Below are positions 1 to 14,020 of a stretch of 64,000 nucleotides of DNA, one piece after another; positions within the stretch are counted from its first letter, which is position 1; each line of letters opens with the position of its first letter. The position numbers and the translations under genes are program-made. The notes below the pieces were generated by a model. It was not told the origin of the DNA and made no database searches. It was given only the letters and a program-made list of their open reading frames with translations. The DNA is taken from positions 13,011,101 to 13,075,100 of the forward strand of contig JBBMOA010000004.1 in NCBI GenBank assembly GCA_037954235.1. The letters run 5' to 3'. Source of the stretch: Aulostomus chinensis. Taxonomy: Eukaryota > Chordata > Actinopteri > Syngnathiformes > Aulostomidae.

Positions 1-39
1 AGGAAAATATGTAGCCTCAAAGTGGTCATAAAAGAAGAA

Positions 40-290
40 GAAAAAGTTTGTGGCCACAAGACATATGTTGTTACATTGTTGTCTGATTGAGTTTGAATAA
101 TTAAAGAGTGGGAACAAATCATATCTTGTGGTCACTGACTACTTTAAGTGTGGGAACAGGTTATATTGTTGCCTTGAGACCATGAATATATGGAGATGTG
201 GGAAGAAGTTATATTTCTCTGCCACAAATTGGTCGTAATGTTGCAACAAGTTGTATTTTAAATGGATTGAACGGTGGGAGCAAGTTTAAT
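40..290. repeat. Degenerate tandem GGGAACAAGTTATAT/GGCCACAA motif
   Basis: GGGAACAAATCATATCTTGTGG (near 110), GGGAACAGGTTATATTGTTG (near 153), GGGAAGAAGTTATATTTCTC (near 200) and GGGAGCAAGTTT (near 276) recur at roughly 43-75 bp spacing, with GTGGCCACAAG near 50. Related motifs lie at 18330-18500 and 23937-24072. Confidence 0.45.
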
Positions 291-2004
291 CTGGTCCAAT
301 TGATCAGTCTTTATTTACTTAGCGCCGACCCGACATTCCCACGTGAGCAAGCACTCGGTGACGTTGGTGAGGAAAAAAAACTCCCTTTCAACAGGAAGAA
401 ACCTCACGCGGTCCAGGTCCAGTGGGCGGCCATCTGCCTCAAACAGTTGGACTTGAGAGGAAGAAGGAGAGGGATGGGGATGGAGGTGGAGAGAGAGAGA
501 GAAACACAGGGCCAGGGCGAGTGAGTAGTCGGTCGACCCAATGAAACGTCTATAGCCCCAGGTGACCCGCAGGGCGAGAGAGCACAGACAGCTCCTGGGA
601 AGAAGTTTAGGTGAATGGATGCATTGATACATGCGAATGTTGTGGATAAAGATGGATAGAAACAGAGAGGGGGAGAAAGCGCAGTGCATCATGGGAGTCC
701 CCCGGTAGTCTAAATCTATTGCAGCTTAAACTAGGAGCTGGTCCAGGATAAGCCTGACCGGCCCCAACTATAAGCTTTATCAAAAAGGACACCAACATAA
801 CTCATTAGAAGTTATATTCTATGGCCACAATTTTTCCTTTTTTGGTTTCCCTATCCATAGCCACTCCAGGTTTCCAAAGATACACTTAAATGAACATAAA
901 ACTGTGAACTATAAAGCTGTAAAAGAAACCAACAACAGTTGCTGAATTAGGATGTAATTTTTATGTTCCTGAAAAGCTTTTAAAGTGAAGTCAAGAGAGC
1001 AGCACTGCCTTTTTTGAGCACCTTCGCTTAACAGAGGGAATGTGTACAGATTCAATAAATCATTCTTTTTAAAGGAGCTGATGCACATCAGGAGTTTACA
1101 AGACCAGAACAGAGCGAAACCATGACCTACATGCTACAAGACATAATTTGAACCTCTTCTACTATGAGCTTTCTTTCACAGGTGAGTGGCTTTGGTGGGT
1201 GTCTGGGGGATGTTTTTCGCTGAGGTGAAAGGGTGGGTGAGGGAAGGAAAGTGTGCAGCTCCTCTGGGACGGGATAATTTCAGGTTGGTATCTGGGAACT
1301 GAAGGTTCATGGTGAGTGGTTTTGAGGATTTCAGCTCCGTAGGGAAAGTCTCAACCATGTCAAAAGGTTTGCAGTCACCTTCCAGTCCAACACATGGGAG
1401 CTGACATCATGCATCTGTGTCTAATGCCAAGGTTGGGTAAGGGATACGACTTGACCCTCGACCTTTAGTGAAATTCAGCCATTCGTCATGCATCACTGAA
1501 TCAGAGGCTCCAGCTCCTGGCACATCTGTTCGTGATGCAGGTAGCGTGTTGGCAGGGCAACGGCTTCTTAAATCCGAGCAATCCTCTGTATTAATTGATG
1601 GCAGTCGAGCCAGTTGGGAGACCCTCTGCACTCACTTTATTGACGTTGTATATCCTTTGAGTTGTAGCCACTCTAAGGCGGACCTTTGAACTTTGCTCCA
1701 TCCAACAATGGTTGGAGAGGTAGCTGCACACTCTTGAGAGATGCCACTACATGTGCAAGTTTATTTTTACCAGCTGATGCAGTACTTCCATCCATCATCT
1801 CACTTCAAACAATGCCATGACTGTTGCAAAGTGTCCCATTCAGCTGTCTTCTGGTGTTTAAAATGGCTGTGAAAAGAAGCCTTTAGGGAACTTAAGGTGT
1901 TTAGATTGTCTAAGATGAATGACGCTAACTCCTATATACTGTGTGTACTTTTTCTTTGGCTTTCCGCAATGCCAGACTTCCATACAGTCCTACCTCATAG
2001 TACT

Positions 2005-2453
2005 GTTGACATTGGAACACACCAACTTTTTGGGGGGAAATTCACTCCCTAGAGCCAGACTAGAAGATAGATAACCTTCTGTCTTATGTGCTGCATTCGG
2101 GAGCTGAAACCCGCAGAGGTATGCTAACCGCTACTTAGCTTAGCACAATAGATATAGTGGAAGATGGAAGGTGCTGTCATACCCTCATTGAATGGATAAA
2201 GTTAAAGATCTTGGTTTGCCCAGAAGTGATCCAATTTTAGTGATCACTCTTTGGAGAAAAGTGTATTTGAAGATTTTTGATGTAGGTATGCTAACACTCC
2301 CTGCCCTATACTACTCATGATGCTACGCTAACTGGCATTCTCCATGGATTACAGCCCCTTATGCATGCACAGAGGAGAGAAAGGTATCCATCTTCACAAC
2401 TGATTCGGAAAGACAGCTCATAAGTCCAAAAAAGATGGTGAGTCTCTTTAAAG
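2005..2453. repeat. MITE-like repeat with inverted ends
   Basis: The left end CACACCAACTTTTTGGGG pairs with a right end whose reverse complement reads ACTCACCATCTTTTTTGG. Inside, GGTATGCTAACCGC...TTAGCTTAGCACA on the left mirrors GGTATGCTAACACTCC...GCTACGCTAAC on the right. Same family as 30168-30768. Degenerate. Confidence 0.5.
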
Positions 2454-4531
2454 AGTCCCCATTTACTCTGTTTTGACTTAAAGATGGAGTTGCGGCGACA
2501 GCATTAAATCTGCATCTTCTCCATTGCTTGAGCAGGTCAGAGAGGTTAGCCTCTGATTGACATACTGGCAGTGATACACAGGTGATCCCTGACCTTTTAA
2601 GGTCTTTTTTTTCCTAAAGGCTGAATCGGAAAATCATGACCAGCCAGAATTGACAGCATGATCTGCTTGGAGTTTGGTAGACCTGCACGATATTTAGTGT
2701 GGTTTTGCATAAACCGCGTTGAACACAATGGCAGGTATTGACGTTGCCTTGAAGCGGCGGAGACGCAAAGCCTGATTTCCATCTCCATCTGATTAAAATT
2801 CCTGCAGTGGAGGTGCATGGAGATCTGCAGTCACAGCAGTGATCCAGAGAGACAGTCAAATTGCAGGAATTCAGATGAAGGTGATAAAGCACATTTCAGT
2901 GAACCCTGAGGACAACCGTATCTCTGTCTCCATCCCAAAGTAGCTGCCTAACAGTAATGTGAATAATGATAAATGAGGCTGCAGTGGAATGTTCTTGTTA
3001 AAACAGGCTTTTTCCTGTCCTTTTTTGAAGATTTTCTCCGATCGGTTTGTATATCTCATCAGTATCAATCAATAATGGCTTTTACTGTCAAGGCGATCTC
3101 CATAGATCTTTCGGTTCATTGGCCAAGTCAGTTTGACAGGAGGTTAAACCAACATTTTCCTGACAACAGGAAATGTAAAATCATGATTCTAAGGTACTCG
3201 TTGTTAAGTTTTCAAGCATATATCTATATACTACCATGAGTTTAGAACAAGATGTATGAGTGTTGGGTTTTTGACAAAGTAAGCACAGCTGGTCAGATTG
3301 CATTCGGTGTGTAAAATCATGGACAGTTATAATTCTTGGACATGAGGGATGAAATTGAATGAAAATACAGCAGAAGGCAGACTATTGAGAGAGAGAGGAA
3401 ATGGCAAGTTAATGAGCTGTAGCTGAGAGACCCTTAATTGATTTGCCTCAGTAATGATGGGTGGGTTTTTTTTTTGGTGATATTTTCTCAGTTTTTCCTC
3501 ATTTTCTCCAAAATTGTACATTGCCTGTTCGCCCAGCCAAGCTGTCCTGATTGTTGATCCAACCCATGTGCTGCTTTGGGGACACCAGGCTACCAAAACC
3601 TCTTTGTTGGGGTGCATCTTTTGGCTCCTCACCCCGACTGAACAAGAAGATGCTAATGCAGTGACGGGACACATGCCCTCGTCCGGCTTCCCACCTGAGG
3701 GCGCGGCCAAGGGTGTCTGTACAGATGGCAACATGGGGAACCGAACCGGCCGCCCGTGTTTAGGTAGGAAACAGAATAGACCGCTGCGTGACCTGGGCGT
3801 GCCGAGATGATGGTGTTGAGTCAGGGTGTAGAACACCTTACTTATGAACTGAGAATTAAGAAAAAAACCCAAAAAAAAGAATGAAGTGAAACATCTGGAG
3901 ATTTTTTTTCATTCATCCAAACTTTTTCAAATGTTTGCCACAGTCTGTCATCATAGACTCAACAAACCGTCCTCTCCTCTCCTTCCCCGACTCTCTTGAA
4001 ATACTTTCAAGTATTTCCATCTAACGTAGCCCTCCACAGACTTGCTGTTTATTGCATCATTGACATTAAAGCCCAAATTCTTCCAAGACTTACAAAGATT
4101 ACCAAGCATGAATAAGCTTTTTCCAAGTCTAAGCTTTAATGACTACTCCGTTATCGTCTGCTTGCCTACAAGCCCTTGAGGTGATTTTCCTCAAATCTAT
4201 CATTGGGATAAATCTGCTTTATCCTATTTACCATGACAGCAAAGGTGAGCGCCATCTTTGTTGGCTTTGAATCGGAACGTTTGGTGTGAAATATGGTCGA
4301 GACTTGCAGGGATCTGTGAATATTAGAGCTGTATTTATCTCGGCCCTGTGTGGAATTGGAATATGGACATTTTGCTTTTGGACATTTGTTTCATATTATC
4401 ATGGGCTCCAGTGTTGTTTTCCTTGGTGTCTGGTTTGTTTCTTGATTTGATAAGGTCTTTATGTACCTTCCTCTCGTGTCTCCTTTTCTTGCCTTTGTCA
4501 GTTTCCCACCTTTTTTTGAGCGATTCATCTG

Positions 4532-4559
4532 TGTCTCATTTGTTAATTAGTCCTCGTCA
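4532..4559. repeat. Segment shared with 28492-28519
   Basis: TGTCTCATTTGTTAATTAG followed by TCCTCGTCA aligns to the segment at 28492-28519 with four mismatches in 28. Both sit in CT-rich stretches of a few hundred bases (about 4340-4700 and 28380-28680), so both are probably remnants of one dispersed repeat. Confidence 0.4.
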
Positions 4560-7500
4560 ACCACAGCAGCGTTTTTATCTTCTCCAGTTACCTCCTTGTT
4601 TTCTCCCACCTGTTTCTGGTTGTGTCATTAGAGAAGTTTGTATCTCAGTTTAGTTTCTTGCTGTAGTCTTATCAGTTGCACTGTTCTGCTTGCGTATTCT
4701 TCCTTGTTTTAGTGTCTTCACTTTAGTCGTCGTTTCTATGTTTGGTTACCTTTGGGTGATTAAACCTTCATTCATGTACTGAGTTTCTATCTCTCTTGCT
4801 TCTGCATTTGCGTCTCCCTTCCTCCACCACCAGCCCTGATAATCTTCATCTCCTGTATGGGGAGTGCCACAGGCATGATTATTTTTTTTTATCTGGAAGT
4901 TAGCATCATGAGGAAAATACGGCAGAAAATCAGCTCTGCAGCAAAAATGTAAGTGTTTTAAATGTTTGAGACTCATTTTCACAATGAAGAAACTCTTTCA
5001 TGAATGTAAAAGTGTTGAAGTGGTAGCAGTACAAAGCTAACGTTACGCTAGGCATGACCAAGCGTTTCCACTGCTAGCTTAGTGCTCCTTTTATTTGCTT
5101 CAATGTTTTTAGTTGTCGCCGCTGTTTTTCAGATGGGTGACTTTGAAATTCATTGGTAACTGATGTATTTTATTCCATAGACCAAAAGGTTAAAATATTA
5201 AGCAAGCTAGCGTGAACCACTAACCTCATTTCAGATGTCAAGCCAAAGATCCATTCAAAGATTCCTAATTCCTGCACCATTCTCTCTCCAGTCCCTAAAA
5301 TATACTCATGGGTCAGCTTTCCCGCATTCACCCGTCAGGTTTGTTTTAATAGATCAAAATATCTACGTGGGAAGTGACAAACGCCTTTTTTTTTTAGGCC
5401 CCGTTTAGTGCAGACGGTTATAAACGATCCTCTGGGTCTATGGCCAGCAGACATTCCTGCAACATCTCCACCCTCCAACAAGTCCATTATTCCAGGGTCT
5501 GCTTCCAGGACTCTCCTCCCAGCAGCTGTCACTCGCTGGAGTCCAACCACTAGCACCAAAGTCTCTGGGGCCAGTTGTCTCATTTGGTTATAATGTCAAA
5601 GCGCATATAATCCCCTCATCCATACTTTGGGTCTTATAGCCACCATTGGTCTCATCATTACGATTTAATTTCTCCTATAAACAGCAGTTACGGTTCATTT
5701 AGTGCCGCTCCACATGTTTTCAGTTGAGAGTCATCTTAAAATCTTAAATGGTAATCAACTACATATGTTTCTCACATACATTTTATAGTGCGCAAGTCAG
5801 AGGTCAAAAATATGCTTGGCCCAACAACAAAGAAATCTGTATAAAGTGATTTTCAGCATGTATTTTAATGATTTGGACAAGATAATTTCACTTGAGGACA
5901 TAAAGACATGATATTGCCTCAATCAAACCCCAGACCCTCCAGATGTAAAATGGTCTGATTGACAACATGTGGAGAGAGTATTTTCTTACTTGGAAGCTAC
6001 AGAGGGGGTGAAACCTAAACCCACTTTCTAGGGTTCGGGTGTAATGTTTTGGGTGTAATCCTTAGAAAACAGCCTTTTTTATTTTTATTTTTTTTAAGAA
6101 TTTAAATGTCTCTATCAGGAAATTAGAAGCAGACATCAAATGCGAACCATAGACAGGGTTTATACTGTCATTGAAAACCTGGAAAAGTCATGGGAAGTTT
6201 TGGAAAACGTAAAACAATGTATGAATCCACAGACTGGCGCTGTGTCCTGATAGACGCCCTAATATCTTGGATCTTGCTCTTAGAAACCAGTAAACAACAT
6301 ATAAATCCAGCTTGAGACTGAAACCGCAACTACTGTAAAATTGCAGTTTAATTAAGTTTATTAGCCTAATAAACTGGATGTTGATGGTTAGAAAATAAAT
6401 CCTACTGTGTTGGAGCTCAGTATTGCATGTAAAGCATCTGAGCGGGAACTCGGATTAATCATGAGCAGATTCTGTTTCAGGTTTCCAGGGTAATGCCTTG
6501 AGTAGAGAACTTTAAATTTATTATTTCCCCCTCAGCAACTGCGATGGAAACCAGGAAGTGATGAGCAGTGATGAGAGGACTCATCGGTGGAGCGTATCAG
6601 GTAAAATCAGACCCGATGGGCCCCTTTTTTCCATCTGTGACCCTCGATTTGCTACTGAAAGTAGCCAAAAATCATGCAGAAATTGACTTATTGTACTTTA
6701 AAGTTGCATTATGTTTCACGTTTATGAGCCTGGTCGTAAGCTGTGTTACAGTCAAAACATACTTTCTGGTTTTAATGAAAACTGATGCACTTAGTGTTAT
6801 TCTTTGTCGCTTTTTCTATATTGACAAATGGTCCAATAAAATCAAGACTCCGCGATGTTTCCCTCTCCAAACTACATTTACGCCCAGGTCAACAGTTCAC
6901 ATATGTGGAAATATGTGAATCTTGGAGATGACTTTTTTTTTTTTTCCCCCCTGATGCTGGAGAATTTAGGGGAATTTCCTGTGAAAATACTGAATGCTGC
7001 TGTTGTACAAAATAGTTGTGTAGATAAAAAATGAGCAGAAGCTTTAGTAGAAAGAAGGAAACGCGAAAGTCGCACAAATAAGTTGCTCACTGCGCCGCTT
7101 TTCTTGCTTTCCTCTCACACTGTTGGTGACTTGTGCATATTTCCTTTTCTAATTTTCTGCTCAATTTCAGATAGATTTTTTTTTGTCTTTTTTTTTGTCT
7201 TTTTTTTTCCCCCTCCCTGCATCTTTCCAGCAGACCTGAAGGAAATCCAGCTTCCTCTTACTATCACTTCATTTGGACTTCCGGATCCATGGAGATGTCT
7301 GTTTTGAAGATTTTTTGAGCTTAAATTTAAAAAAAATTAAAAAAAAAAAAAGCTCAACTATTTTTGATCTGCATAGTTCAATGCAATTATAATAATTAAA
7401 ATCTGCTAAAAAAAAAAAAGTCTAATATCCAGTTACAGAGGAAGAACAATCCTTGTCATTGTCAAATAAATAACGTCCCTGATGATTTGTCACCCTGATT

Positions 7501-9114
7501 CATATAAACATTAGAAGCCGCTCTAAATTAAACCCAGTTACAGACCATCAACAGCTCCAGTCTGGCCATCAAACAGGGTCAATAAATAAGGGAGGATGTA
7601 CTGCGTTTATCTTATCGTCCCCATGAATTGGCAAGTGAGAGCGTACTGGATCGGGTTTAGTCCGAAGCTGGGTTGAGATTTGTTTCTTCCGCTTGTTCGT
7701 GACTTTGATGTGGAGGACGTTCTCATGAAAGCCACCAGATGCTGGCAATCAGGACCGTACCAAGTGGGATGGGGGGGGGGGGGTTTGGTTGGGTGGAACC
7801 AAGCTCTGTTCCATTTGTCAGTAATTCTCTTTGAATGTTCAGTTGTGGTCCGTTTTTATGAAAATGTCGATTTGACGAAATGATTTTTTTTCCCCCTCAC
7901 AGTTTGGCTGGTTGTGTGTGTGGTGCTGGTTGGGGGGGGGGGGGGGAGGGGCTACTGCTTGTTCTCATATCCATGTTCTCATTATCCGTCACAGACGATT
8001 GCGATTGTTGTTTTTCTTAACTTTTTTTGGCGCAATCACCGCACAGCCGATGACCAAGTTGTGTCAAACAGCTTTGTGTCATCGCTCTACACTGTTAAAA
8101 AAAAAAAAGAAAAAAAGGGGGGGCTGTTGTGTAATCCAGTGGCAGCTGGATGCCAGTGAATTAACAGTCATTTGTGTACTTCTTGCTGCATCGCTGTCGC
8201 TTTACAATATCAACACTGCACTTTCACCTACGGTGTCACAGTTTTGTCTCGTTCTTTAAAATCCAACTGATGTGAACCATTTTATTTTCTTTGGTTGAGT
8301 GACTCATGGACGTGTGCCATGCAAGTACGCCCTCTGATTCACCCCCTTTGCTCCCTCCCTCCCTCTCCCTCTCCGCTAATCTTTCGTGGACCCTCTGTTG
8401 CATCTGCAGCAGGAGCTCACACTCCTAATGTCCTTCTATTATGTAAATCTCCATCCCATCAGAGAGTCACTCTCCATCCCACCCTCCTGCCTCCATCGCT
8501 GCCCGTCATCTAGTAATGTATAAATTCCAGACGATGAAACAAGGCGCGGGGAGATTTCCCTCGCAGAGCATGGCTCCTGCATACAATTATTATTTTTTTA
8601 TATTTTATTTTGAATGTGGGTCCAAACCTCTGGATTCATCCCTCAGAGTGAGAGTGAAGGATGCTGTCAATGCTCGTTCAGACGTTTTTTTTTGGTTAGC
8701 GGCAGCTAATTGGCCACGCCGTGATTCACGTCTCTTGCCTTTTTATTTTTTTTAAACTCTTCTGAGCGACTGTGCGGTTTAATCAGAGGGGAGGAATAGC
8801 TGGTGTTATTTCAAGAATCAGTCTCAATATGGCAGTTATTACAAGTGTAACCCAGGTAAGTGGGATGCCTTGATTTATTAGTTTGACTGGAATTTGACCT
8901 GATTTAGGGACGTATTCATGCTCCCGTCCTGTTGTGTGTTCAAACTCATTTCTTCTTCCTCTGTTTTCAACTACTTTCAGAGATATTTTTAGCTGAAGAT
9001 TAAAAACAACAACTTCTAGATGTACTTCTGAATCCTGGTACCACTGACAGTAATTGTTTGGGGGCAAAATACCTCAATTTATTACCTTTCAAAGGAGAGG
9101 AAAAAGCACAGTTT

Positions 9115-9483
9115 CTCCATCCATCCATTTTCTTCCACTTATTCCTGTTAAGGGTCGCGGGGGGCTGGAGCCTATCCCAGCAGCCTTCAGGTGAGAGGCG
9201 GGGTTCACCCTGGACAGGTCACCAGTCCATGGTAGGACCAACACATAGAGACAGACAACCATTCACACTCACACCTACGGTCAATTTAGAGTACCAATCA
9301 GCCTCGTCCCCTCTTGATGTCTTTGGACTGTGGGAGGAAGCTGGAGTACCAGAGAGAACCCACGCAGGAACAGGGAGAACATGCAGACTCACACAGAAAG
9401 ACCCTGTGCTCCAGCCAGAGCTCGAACCTGGAAGCTTCTTGCTGCGAGGCGACAGTGCTGACCACTGCACCACCGTGCCGCCT
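9115..9483 (-). mobile_element. tRNA-headed SINE, type A, near full length
   Basis: Read on the - strand, it starts GGCGGCACGGTGGTGCAGTG (A-box-like) with a B-box-like GGTTCGAGCTC at 9431-9421. It continues through a GGACTGTGGGAGG-type body and GGGTGAACCCCGCC/GGGATAGGCTCC core and ends in a (GGAT)n tail. Flanks GCACAGTT at 9107-9114 and 9484-9491 match as a target-site duplication; extending to 14 bp gives one mismatch. I recognise it as a common teleost repeat type but cannot assign a database family name. Confidence 0.8.
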
Positions 9484-9995
9484 GCACAGTTACTCCAAAT
9501 AGTTCAAAAACAGTTCTCAGTTTAAATTCTTTCACAGGCATTTTAAGCAAATACGGGGCTTTTAATGCGGAACTTGAACTGGCAATTAAGTACTTTTACA
9601 TTGCTGAAGTGGCGCTCAAACTCACGTAAAGGGAAGGTCTGGAAGTCATTGCACAACATGGAAAAACACCAAAAATAAAACACTGATGTAAAAAAAAAAC
9701 AAAAAAACAACCCAACAACTTTGTTCACAGTGTACTTTTTCATGGATAGGAAATAAATGGATTTCCTGCGTGTGGTTCATGGAATTTCTCACAGTCTGGC
9801 TGTGCGGGCAGAAAAAAAAAGTAGAAACCACAGAATAAAGTGACCTGAGATAAAATATCACAGCGGGAACAGGGTCTCCTGAGCCTGTAACCCTGCTATG
9901 ACAAACACACGTAACATCTGCCGCACTAACAAGATGCTAGGTCTTCAAAAGTGAGTCTGTGTGTGTGGGTGTTCAAAGATCAAGCCAGGAATATA

Positions 9996-10021
9996 ACACA
10001 CACACACACACACACACACAA
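9996..10021. repeat. (CA)n microsatellite
   Basis: Uninterrupted AC/CA run in the 5' flank. Confidence 0.95.
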
Positions 10022-11484
10022 ATCCCACAACCTGTTCAGATGTTTTGATGATACAAACCTAATCGATCCAACACCTATGAAACAGATGCATAGCAATTCA
10101 AAGTACTTTTAAAAAAATAACTGACAAAAAGTAGGATTGTACTTTAATACAAAAATTTTAATATCTATTTTTTTTTGTCAATGATAACTCAGTGTGGTCG
10201 TTAAACCGACGACAAACTTTTACTCTAATCTAGATTGAGCAGTATGTTGGAGGGGGGAAAAAAAAGATGGTTTAAAAAAGAATGTGCTGCATAAAGTATC
10301 AACTGAATCACGCAAAAACTAAATGAGGGGATGTTAGAAACTGTAAATGTTAAAAGAACCTGGAGAAAACAGTAAAAAAAAAAAAGGTGAAATGACTAAA
10401 ATTGTGAAATACTGTCATCATATTATTAAATACAGAGCCGTACCAGTGGTAAACTGTCATTTTCTTTAAAAAAAAAAAAAAATTGCACTAATTTACCATT
10501 ATCTTGAACAGAGTTCATATTTAACTCATCAAATAACTGTTATGTTATACAGTTTTTATTTTGCACGCTGATCATCTTTATCAGTCGTAAAATAAAATAA
10601 TAAAAAGGGAATTAATGGTGAAACAAAATTTCTGAACCTCTACATAGAAAGCAAGGCTTCAAATGTGGGGTTTTTCTTTTTCAGTATGAAATATCAATAA
10701 TTTCAGCTCTACACAAATTAGGCCGGTGTAAAATGGCTGAAAGCAAAGAAACACAATCATCTTTTCACGTTTCCCTCATAAATACGTCAGATATTACACC
10801 TGTTTCCTCTCCGAGGCTCATCATGACTGTGATTTACGGCCCGAGCTCTGTCACGGGGATAGTGAAAGATACGCCTCATCTTTCTTTCCATTCTTGCTCC
10901 TCCACGCCGATCAAGAGGAGACTATCTGGCCCTCGTGAGCCCATGAAAATCCTGCATCACTCTAGTGGGACATCCTGACACTTTAATTGAAGAGGTGTAA
11001 ATCAGACACCATTGTTAAAGAGAGGGGTAATTATTTCCTCCTGTCTCAGCCACCAGCTATCCTGCCTCCCTCTCTTTCTTCTCCCTCGTCTTACTTTCTC
11101 TCCGTCCCTCCGTAGGAGATCTGACTACTTCTTTCTTTTCCAAGTAGAAACCCATGGTTTTACATAAAAGCAGAAGTGCTTAAGTGTGAAATTCTTCATG
11201 TCCGGACTCAATCCTGCTGTAAAGCGACACCTCAGGAGTAGCACTCATGCATCCATTCACGTTAATCCAAACCAAGCCTGATTTTGTTTCTTCTTCATTT
11301 TTTTTGGGGAGATTAAATGAATCAAAAGAATGTTTCTCGTGGCTGGTGATAAGTCGGGTGTTTATGTCGATTCGGATTAGATCACTTTCTGCACGCTCTG
11401 CAAATTTTTACCCAGCGAGCTAAAAAACATTAAATGGTCACTCTTCCTTTCATTCAAAAAAAAAGGGCTGAAAATAATATCTCC

Positions 11485-11508
11485 GTGTGTGTGTGTGTGT
11501 GTGTGTGT
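11485..11508. repeat. (GT)n microsatellite
   Basis: Uninterrupted GT run of about 12 units. Confidence 0.95.
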
Positions 11509-12439
11509 TCACGTGCGCCTCGGGTTTGAAATAGTGCGTGCGTCCTTCACCAAAAAGCATAACCACATGTTTTTCATGGCTCACCACGTCGGATGAAGTA
11601 TGTCCTACATTATTACTTCACCTCACTTTCTATCCTGGTGATGAAATCCTTTTCTCCTGTGGTTTCTCAGAGGAGGAAATATGAATATACTGTATAAGGT
11701 AAAACAGGATACATCAGCAACGGAAAAGAGAATAACTCAGCTGTTTCTAAGCACGCTAGTGGTTTGGCTAGCGATAGCCATACTGGTGGGTCCGTCCACA
11801 GACTTGAAAACTGTCAGAGTTAGGGCTTTAAATTTGGTATAGACATTCCCTTCCCAGTTAAATGTAATAACTTTTGTGATTTAAGGTCAAAATGTTTACT
11901 CTTTATGCTCAAATAACTTAAAAGACATCCCTTTAGTAAGCTAAGGTGGCTAAGATGTACGCGTTAGCATGTTAGCATTGTCTGCGGGAGAATTTTAGCT
12001 TGGATGTTTGGCTCAAAGCAAAATGGTGACTCAAATTTCCCCCCCAAACTGTCAACAAAAGTGAAGAAAACGCGACTGAATCAAATTTAATTTTCAGTTC
12101 GTACCAACAACACATAAAATGACGACTGAAAATAGGTTAAAAAAAATTTTAAGCTAAGGAAATGGGCTAGCTGCAAGTTTAGCATCTTTGGGGGTCTTTG
12201 AAAGGTGCATAAACATAATGTAGTAGTAGTAGTAGTCGTTGTGGTGGTATAATAATTAACCTGCTGAATACAAGCAGCCTAAATGGCACTCAAGAGCACG
12301 TACATCAACCCATATAAACTCTTTGCTAAAGTCAGGGCTAAAAACAGATCTGCTACAACATGGAGCTGTGCCTTCACTCACACCACATCCATCCACCAAA
12401 TTTGGTAAAAGTCAACCTCATAGTTTTTACATAATCCTT

Positions 12440-12725
12440 CTGGAACTGATCACAAAACCTTGGCCGAGGTAATAATCTCCACAGTGGTCCCAGCCACAAA
12501 TTGTCATCTAAACCCCGGAACTGAGCAGTCTAACACAGACTCGGGGCTCAGGATCAGGCTTTCGAGAATGGGAAGGTTCCTGGTTCTAATCCCCTGGTCA
12601 TATCAAATTGTCCTCAGACAAGGAACTGAACCTGCAATGACTCCTGATGCTTTTGCTATCCGGATATGAATGTGTGTGTGTGAAGGTGTTAGCAAATTGG
12701 CACCTTTTATAGCCACGTCTGCCAA

Positions 12726-12762
<37 letters not shown>

Positions 12763-12780
12763 CTAAAGCACTTTGAGTGG
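12440..12780 (+). mobile_element. Old SINE-like repeat with B-box and GT tract
   Basis: Contains a B-box-like GGTTCTAATCC at 12582-12592. It is followed by GACAAGGAACTGAACC...GCTCCTGATGC-like sequence, as in type B SINEs, then GT runs (12669-12681, 12730-12761) and the end TAAAGCACTTTGAGTGG, a common teleost repeat ending. Strongly diverged; the ends are uncertain. Confidence 0.5.
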
Positions 12781-13143
12781 ACAGCAGACAAGAAAAGCAG
12801 CAGATCCATCATTCATTATTTTTTTTAAATTCTTTCGACTGATGTTTCACAAAAAGCTCCATACATTGTTCTTCCAAAAGACAGCGGTTACAGGCCCAGC
12901 AGCGAGAATGCACTCACTTTGGACAACTTCAGCAACACCCACATTCAACGCAGTCCTGATCCAGAAGCCTGACATGCATTTCAATCACAATGCAGAATAA
13001 AAAATATCTGATTTACACGATCGAATGATATATTTCTGAATGGTTTTCATGTCAGCCTTTGAATGTGTTTGACCTTTCTGGCTTCATCCCCCCACCCGGG
13101 AGTGACGAGTCCTTCGCCTCAGATGTTTGGAGCTTTGTGCTAA

Positions 13144-13489
13144 AGTCATCTGTTTGCTGTCTTGTTAACTAGAGGAAGGGAAGGAGGGAGGGAGGGAGGG
13201 CGATCAGAAGAGGGAGGGAGGTTGGAGGGGGGGACTTCAGTGGAGAGTATGTAATAGGACACCAACCCTCTCTGTCTTTTTTGCTCTCCTCCTCCTCTCC
13301 TCTCCTCTCCTCTCTCAGTCTAGGAGCTTTCAGATGGAGTAGCAGCATTTTTTTAACCCCCCACGCCCCCACCCCTTCTTTGGTGACACTTCTGGAGGAA
13401 ACAAGTTGATTTTTTTGAAGGGGATACATTTATTTCCAAGTCTAGTTTGGGATCAACTTGGAGCAGAACTGGAGGAAGCTTCTAAAAAG
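13144..13489 (+). promoter_or_regulatory. sema3c: Candidate sema3c 5'UTR exon and promoter region
   Basis: The stretch has GGGA/GGAG repeats near 13172-13230 and a CTCCT tract near 13285-13315. It ends in a strong donor, CTAAAAAG|GTGAGTCC at 13490. The exon 1 acceptor at 17418 needs an upstream donor, and this is the best I found on the + strand. The exon start and transcription start are unknown. Inferred only; RNA evidence would decide. Confidence 0.33.
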
Positions 13490-13970
13490 GTGAGTCCTGG
13501 ATATGAAAATAAATAAATCTTGTTACTGGAGGCACGGGGGTTTTACAGTACCTAGCACGTACGGCGCTGCACTAGAGGGGCAGATCACAACGTGGATGCA
13601 GGGAGGAAGCGGTGGAACGGAGGCTAACAGGTGCAGAGTCTCACCAGGACAAATGATGACACATAAATCTGTCTTTTGTCCTAAATAGTTCTACTGCTAC
13701 CTCTATCTTTTCATCCACTCTAAAGTCCATTCCAGGATATGAATTGTGACTTTCTGGCTGTTAAAGAGAACATTTCTGCGATTTATTTAACTTTACATAA
13801 CTTCCTCAATTGCTGTCTTCTTCTTCTTTGGTATTTATTGTTACATAACATCCCGATTCAATACCATAAAAAGGCTTGGTGAGGATCACAAGGTTTAAAT
13901 GCTGCAACCACAGAATTCACAAGGAATTCTGTACACTTGAAATACCCACATTTTGCAGTTGTGGGTCTGC

Positions 13971-14020
<50 letters not shown>

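Larger units (their letters stand above)
1..13143. other. Non-coding 5' flank of sema3c
   Basis: No exon of a recognisable gene was seen on either strand. The stretch is AT-rich with homopolymer runs. It holds a degenerate tandem motif (40-290), a MITE-like repeat (2005-2453), a dispersed-repeat match (4532-4559), a SINE (9115-9483), an older SINE-like repeat (12440-12780) and several (CA)n/(GT)n tracts. It could include unseen enhancers or an earlier non-coding exon of sema3c. Confidence 0.5.

Noticed and set aside
3327..3872. 181-codon open frame on the - strand
   Set aside because: No recognisable domain, low-complexity K/P/S composition, no splice context, and a matching open frame on the other strand. 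Treated as chance.
9058..9525. 155-codon open frame
   Set aside because: Lies almost wholly inside a type A SINE, and its sequence is a translation of the SINE body.
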